Assembly (NCBI GenBank): GCA_023392135.1
Contig: JAEVZQ010000444.1
Span: 1 to 9,981 of the forward strand
Reading direction: 5' to 3'
DNA from: Pseudomonadota bacterium
Lineage (GTDB): Bacteria; Pseudomonadota; Alphaproteobacteria; Rhizobiales; Hyphomicrobiaceae
Length of the DNA: 9,981 nt
This document shows, in pieces, positions 6,668 to 9,981 of this stretch. The notes beneath the pieces were generated by a model that saw only the letters and a program-made list of their open reading frames with translations, was not told where the DNA came from and ran no database searches. The position numbers and the translations under genes are program-made. Each line of letters opens with the position of its first letter. Positions within the stretch are counted from its first letter, which is position 1.

Positions 6668-7950
6668 TAGGCGTTACAATCCTCATTCTGCTTGGACTTC
6701 TGGCGCTCGCCATTCCAGTGGCAGCAGTTCTCGGCGTGCTGGGGCTGTCGCTTTCGGCGATCTATTCGCCGCTCCCGCTCTCGCTGGCGATGGGGGAGAT
6801 GGCCTGGTCGACCTCAAACAATTTCCTGCTGGTCGCCATTCCATTTTTCGTGCTGCTCGGTGAAATCCTGCTTCGCTCCGGAATTGCGGAGCGGATGTAT
6901 AATGCGCTGGTGCTCTGGATGCCGTGGCTGCCGGGCGGGCTCATGCATTCGAATATTGCCGCCTGCGCCATGTTCGCGGCCACGTCAGGCTCCAGTGTGG
7001 CCACCGCGGCAACGATCGGTACTGTCGCCACGCAGGAGATAGAGAAGCACGGCTATTCGGAGCGCCTGTTTCTCGGCACTATCGCCGCCGGTGGAACACT
7101 CGGAATTCTGATCCCGCCTTCGATCAACATGATCGTCTACGGCGTTCTGACTGACACCTCGATCCCCAAGCTTTATCTGGCCGGCATTATTCCCGGCCTT
7201 ATCCTGGCGGCCCTTTTCAGTTTGACGGTGCTGATCATCTGCCTGATCCGGCCGGAGTTTGGAGGCGTGCCGAAGGAAGCGAGCTGGGAGGCGCGGATAA
7301 AGGCGCTGCCGGACCTCATTCCTCCAATCGTGATTTTTCTGGCGGTGATCGGGTCCATTTACGCAGGCCTCGCCACGGCAACGGAATCCGCTGCTCTTGG
7401 GGTGATCGCCGCCCTCGCCGTTGCCGCATGGCACCGGCGCCTCACCCCTGCCATGCTGAAAGCGGCATTCGAAGGCACCATGCGGACCACGGCCATGATC
7501 ATGGCCATCCTCATCGCGGCCTATTTTCTCAATTTCGTAATCACTGCAATCGGTCTGACCGGCCAGGTCAACAGCACCATCACGCACCTCGATCTCAGTC
7601 CGATCCAGCTCCTCGCCGTGATCGTGGCCTTCTATGTCGTCCTCGGTATGTTCATGGAAACGCTGTCGATGATGGTGGCGACGGTTCCCATCATCGCACC
7701 TGTCGCCGTGGGCGCCGGGTTCGATCCGGTATGGTTCGGCGTGATCGTCGTAATCCTGCTCGAAATGGCAATGATCACACCGCCGGTCGGTATCAATCTT
7801 TACGTCGTGCAGGGATTGCGCAAACGCGGAAAGATCAACGATGTCATCGCCGGCTCGGCGCCGTTCGTCATCGCCATGTTCGCGATGATCCTGGCTTTGA
7901 CGATCTGGCCGCAGCTTGCTTTGTGGTTGCCTGGCGTCACTTCGCACTGA
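6664..7950 (+). CDS. dctM: TRAP transporter large permease subunit (DctM family)
   Basis: This 428-residue, very hydrophobic protein is the transport channel of the TRAP system and has the standard length. Family landmarks: IPFFVLLGEILLRSGIAERM near residues 59-78, PGGLMHSNIAACAMFAATSG after residue 90, GGTLGILIPPSINMIVYGVL in the middle, and in the second half GMFMETLSMMVATVPIIAPV followed by the MITPPVGINLYV segment. About a dozen membrane helices are expected, arranged as two related halves of the ion transporter superfamily. Transport is driven by a sodium gradient in characterised members. The start ATG overlaps the dctQ stop (ATGA) and AGAGGAA lies about nine bases upstream. The stop in turn overlaps the start of the next gene by one base (TGATG), which ties that enzyme to the transporter operon. 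Confidence 0.94.
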   Translation: MIGVTILILLGLLALAIPVAAVLGVLGLSLSAIYSPLPLSLAMGEMAWSTSNNFLLVAIPFFVLLGEILLRSGIAERMYNALVLWMPWLPGGLMHSNIAACAMFAATSGSSVATAATIGTVATQEIEKHGYSERLFLGTIAAGGTLGILIPPSINMIVYGVLTDTSIPKLYLAGIIPGLILAALFSLTVLIICLIRPEFGGVPKEASWEARIKALPDLIPPIVIFLAVIGSIYAGLATATESAALGVIAALAVAAWHRRLTPAMLKAAFEGTMRTTAMIMAILIAAYFLNFVITAIGLTGQVNSTITHLDLSPIQLLAVIVAFYVVLGMFMETLSMMVATVPIIAPVAVGAGFDPVWFGVIVVILLEMAMITPPVGINLYVVQGLRKRGKINDVIAGSAPFVIAMFAMILALTIWPQLALWLPGVTSH

Positions 7951-8759
7951 TGGTCACAGATGCGGGACAGGACATGACTGCTGCCCACGCCAGCTTCGGC
8001 CCGCTTACAAGTCTCAAGAAAATCGGTCATATCACCCCGTCCTCGAACACCGCCGTCGAACCGATGACGGCGCTGCTCAATGCCTCACTGGCCGACCGCG
8101 TTTCCCACCACTTCACGCGCATACGCGTGACGCAGATCACGCTCGGCAAAGGCACGGCGAGCCAGTTCGAGCTTGACAGGATGCTGGCCGCCGCCGAGCT
8201 CTTGTCGGATGCGCCACTGGACGCCATCGTCTGGAACGGCACGGCGGCGAGCTGGCTCGGGATCGACCGTGACGAGGCGATCTGCAGGCAGATCACGGAT
8301 CGCACGGGCCTGCCATCCTCAACCGCAACGCTCGCCTTCCATGCCGCCTTCCAACGTTTCGGTTTCCGGAAGATTGCGCTCGCCGTGCCGTATACCCGCG
8401 AGGTCACGGAGCAGATCGCCAGGGTCTACGCCCAGTGCGGAATCCAGGTGGTCTCGAGCGCGCATCTTGGCCAATCGGTCAATGCCGAATTCGCAGACAA
8501 CGGCCCCGATGCGATTCGAGAGCTCCTTCGCGAAGCCGACTCCGAGGCTGCAGAGTGCATCGCCGTCGTCTGCACGAATTTTCCCGCTACGCCTCTCGTC
8601 GAGGAGATGGAGCGCGAGCTGGGCAAGCCGATCCTGGACTCGATTGCGGTGACCTTCTGGCAAGCGTGTCTCATTGCCGGCGTTACTCCACAGCTCGAGG
8701 GATGGGGCGCGCTGATGGGCAGTGCACTCCAGCCCTTATCAGGCAAAAAGCGTCGATAG
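7950..8759 (+). CDS. Asp/Glu racemase superfamily enzyme, AMDase/maleate isomerase-like
   Basis: This 269-residue cytoplasmic protein belongs to the Asp/Glu/hydantoin racemase superfamily, nearest by motif to maleate isomerase and arylmalonate decarboxylase (AMDase). Visible signatures are KIGHITPSSN (24-33), WNGTAASW (95-102), AVPYT (145-149) and VVCTNFPAT (206-214). In two-cysteine racemases and isomerases both active-site loops carry Cys. Here C208 is present, but the first site is G97 in a GTxxS context, as in AMDase where Gly74 pairs with Cys188. Decarboxylation or a one-base reaction is therefore possible; racemisation is less likely. The start at 7950 overlaps the dctM stop (TGATG); ATG 7974, with GGGA six bases upstream, is a plausible alternative that removes eight residues. 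The 3' end overlaps the opposing amidohydrolase gene by 21 bp. Gene order suggests that it acts on the imported solute or a product of it. Confidence 0.85.
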   Translation: MVTDAGQDMTAAHASFGPLTSLKKIGHITPSSNTAVEPMTALLNASLADRVSHHFTRIRVTQITLGKGTASQFELDRMLAAAELLSDAPLDAIVWNGTAASWLGIDRDEAICRQITDRTGLPSSTATLAFHAAFQRFGFRKIALAVPYTREVTEQIARVYAQCGIQVVSSAHLGQSVNAEFADNGPDAIRELLREADSEAAECIAVVCTNFPATPLVEEMERELGKPILDSIAVTFWQACLIAGVTPQLEGWGALMGSALQPLSGKKRR

Positions 8760-9981
8760 TCCGCTGCCCCGCTCGCGGCGCGCAAGATGGCTTCCGAAGT
8801 TGGGCGAGCCGATGAGACGACCGTCCTTTACGACGGTTCGTCCACGAACCATGGTCAGCGTCGGCCATCCGACGACTTCGAAGCCTTCGTAAGGCGTGTA
8901 GTCTGCGCCGTGATGCAGAAGCGACTGGGCAATTGTCACCCGCCGCTCCGGGTCCCACAGAACGATATCTGCATCCGAGCCGATGGCGATCGTGCCCTTG
9001 CGCGGGTAAAGCCCATAGAGCTTGGCATGATTGGTGGCGGTCAGGGCGACGAACCTGTTGATGTCGATCCGGCCCTTCTTCACGCCCTCGGAGAACAGGA
9101 TCGGCAGCCGCGTCTCCACTCCCGGGATGCCATTCGGGATCCAGCGGAAGCTCTCTTTGCTACCACTGACCCTGCGATTGAGCTTGCCTCCCTCGTCATC
9201 GAAACGGAACGGGCAGTGATCGGAAGAGAACACGTCGAACACGCCCGTCTCGATCCCCTCCCAGCAGGCGGCCTGGCTCGCCCTATCGCGCGGCGGCGGC
9301 GAGCAGACGAGCTTGGCACCATCGAGGCCCGAGAGATCGAGATCATCTGCAGTCAGCACGAGATATTGCGGGCAGGTTTCGGCAAAGATCTTCTGCCCGC
9401 GCAGGCGGCCGCGGCGGATTTCCTCCATGGATTCGCGATTGGAGACGTGCACGATGACGAGTGACACGTCGGTGATCTCGGCGAGCGTTATCGCCCGGTG
9501 CGTCGCCTCCCGCTCAACCGCGATGGGCCGCGTGGTGGCGTGATGCCTGGGAGCCGTGTCGCCGGACCGCTCTGCCCGATCGACGAGAAAGCGGATCGCG
9601 TCCTCGTTCTCCGCGTGGACCATGACGAGGGCGCCGGTTTCGCGCGCTACGGCCATGACCTCCAGGATCTCCCGATCCTTCAGCGCCAGCCCCTCGTAGG
9701 TCATGAACACCTTGAAAGAGCTATAGCCATCGGCCACGAGGGCCGGAAGCTCCTGACCGAGGACCTGCGGGGTCGGATCGGAGATGATCAGATGAAAGCT
9801 GACGTCGATGAAGCAGCGACCCTCCGCCAGCGCATGATAGTTCTTCAGAGCCTCACGCAGGGACTGCCCGCGCGACTGCAGGCAGAACGGCATCACGGTC
9901 GTGTTGCCACCGAATGCCGCCGCGCGTGTTGCGCTTTCGAAATCGTCCGCCATGACGATCCCTTCGCCGGAGGGCTGGGAG
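8739..9981 (-). CDS. hydA: Dihydropyrimidinase/D-hydantoinase family amidohydrolase (partial, N-terminus beyond right edge)
   Basis: The frame is open through the right edge; about 413 residues are visible of roughly 470 expected. The ATG at 9951-9953 is not the start: the upstream codons read SQPSGEGIV and continue the family sequence, so the true N-terminus with its HxH metal motif lies outside. Counting from that Met, visible features are ADDFESATRAAAFGGNTTV (2-20), SSFKVFMTY (78-86) with K81 as the carboxylated lysine bridging the two metals, VHAEN with H113, VHVSN with H169, and SSDHCPF with D245. The barrel part of the metal set is therefore complete. The tail (GTIAIGSDADIVLWDP, 319-334) is the usual amidohydrolase C-terminal strand region. 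The enzyme hydrolyses cyclic diamides such as hydantoins or 5,6-dihydropyrimidines to N-carbamoyl acids. It is read towards the TRAP operon and belongs to a separate transcript arriving from the right. Confidence 0.93.
   Translation of the reverse strand, partial: SQPSGEGIVMADDFESATRAAAFGGNTTVMPFCLQSRGQSLREALKNYHALAEGRCFIDVSFHLIISDPTPQVLGQELPALVADGYSSFKVFMTYEGLALKDREILEVMAVARETGALVMVHAENEDAIRFLVDRAERSGDTAPRHHATTRPIAVEREATHRAITLAEITDVSLVIVHVSNRESMEEIRRGRLRGQKIFAETCPQYLVLTADDLDLSGLDGAKLVCSPPPRDRASQAACWEGIETGVFDVFSSDHCPFRFDDEGGKLNRRVSGSKESFRWIPNGIPGVETRLPILFSEGVKKGRIDINRFVALTATNHAKLYGLYPRKGTIAIGSDADIVLWDPERRVTIAQSLLHHGADYTPYEGFEVVGWPTLTMVRGRTVVKDGRLIGSPNFGSHLARRERGSGLSTLFA
8816..8842 (+). other. 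Hairpin beyond the racemase-family gene, inside the opposing amidohydrolase gene
   Basis: GACGACCGTC (8816-8825) pairs with GACGGTTCGTC (8832-8842) with one bulged T and a 6-base loop. A second perfect dyad, GGTTCGT-CC-ACGAACC (8835-8850), overlaps its right arm. It lies 57 bases past the stop of the plus-strand gene, where a 3' end would be needed, but has no T-run. It also codes for the conserved VRGRTVVKDGR stretch of the amidohydrolase, so it may be fortuitous. Confidence 0.35.

Noticed and set aside
6985..7947. Long minus-strand open frame rich in Asp, His and Arg
   Set aside because: The composition is that expected from the complement of a hydrophobic membrane gene (dctM); not a real protein.
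7428..7949. Apparent long N-terminal extension of the racemase-family gene into dctM
   Set aside because: The extension overlaps dctM in another frame, reads as low-complexity His/Arg sequence, and the family begins near KIGHITPSSN after the 7950 start.

Overview
The window looks like chromosome or large-replicon DNA of a GC-rich proteobacterium. An alphaproteobacterium of the Rhizobiales type is my best guess, from GC-rich third codon positions, a complete TRAP transporter and a hydantoinase-type catabolic island. This is an inference from style, not from a marker gene. No rRNA, tRNA, CRISPR array, insertion sequence or phage gene was seen.

Layout from left to right. (1) Minus strand, 1-617: a TetR/NemR-like repressor gene whose stop overlaps the start of a further gene running off the left edge. 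Its promoter (624-652) carries an 18-bp dyad inside the -35/-10 spacer, and the mRNA is probably leaderless. (2) 653-1024: a stretch of about 370 bp with no gene I can defend. (3) Plus strand, 1025-4746: hyuA and hyuB, the two subunits of an ATP-dependent hydantoinase/oxoprolinase-type enzyme, overlapping by ATGA. (4) 4747-4920: a gap with lower third-position GC, holding a possible promoter/operator dyad and a strong Shine-Dalgarno for the next gene. (5) Plus strand, 4921-7950: a TRAP transporter, namely a periplasmic binding protein (dctP), then a strong intercistronic stem-loop, then dctQ and dctM overlapping by ATGA. (6) Plus strand, 7950-8759: an Asp/Glu racemase, maleate isomerase or arylmalonate decarboxylase (AMDase)-superfamily enzyme whose start overlaps the dctM stop. 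(7) Minus strand, 8739 to the right edge: a dihydropyrimidinase/D-hydantoinase-type amidohydrolase cut by the window end. Its stop overlaps the end of the previous gene tail to tail by 21 bp.

Together the genes read as an uptake and breakdown module for a small organic acid or cyclic amide/ureide. The TRAP system would import a carboxylate-bearing substrate. The amidohydrolase opens cyclic diamide rings such as hydantoins or dihydropyrimidines. HyuAB does ATP-driven ring opening or a related activation, and the AMDase-like enzyme isomerises or decarboxylates an acidic intermediate. The exact substrate cannot be read from the sequence. The most unusual points are the Gly/Cys active-site pattern of the racemase-family enzyme, the pairing of HyuAB with a TRAP importer rather than a dedicated hydantoin permease, and the compact self-regulating TetR promoter.
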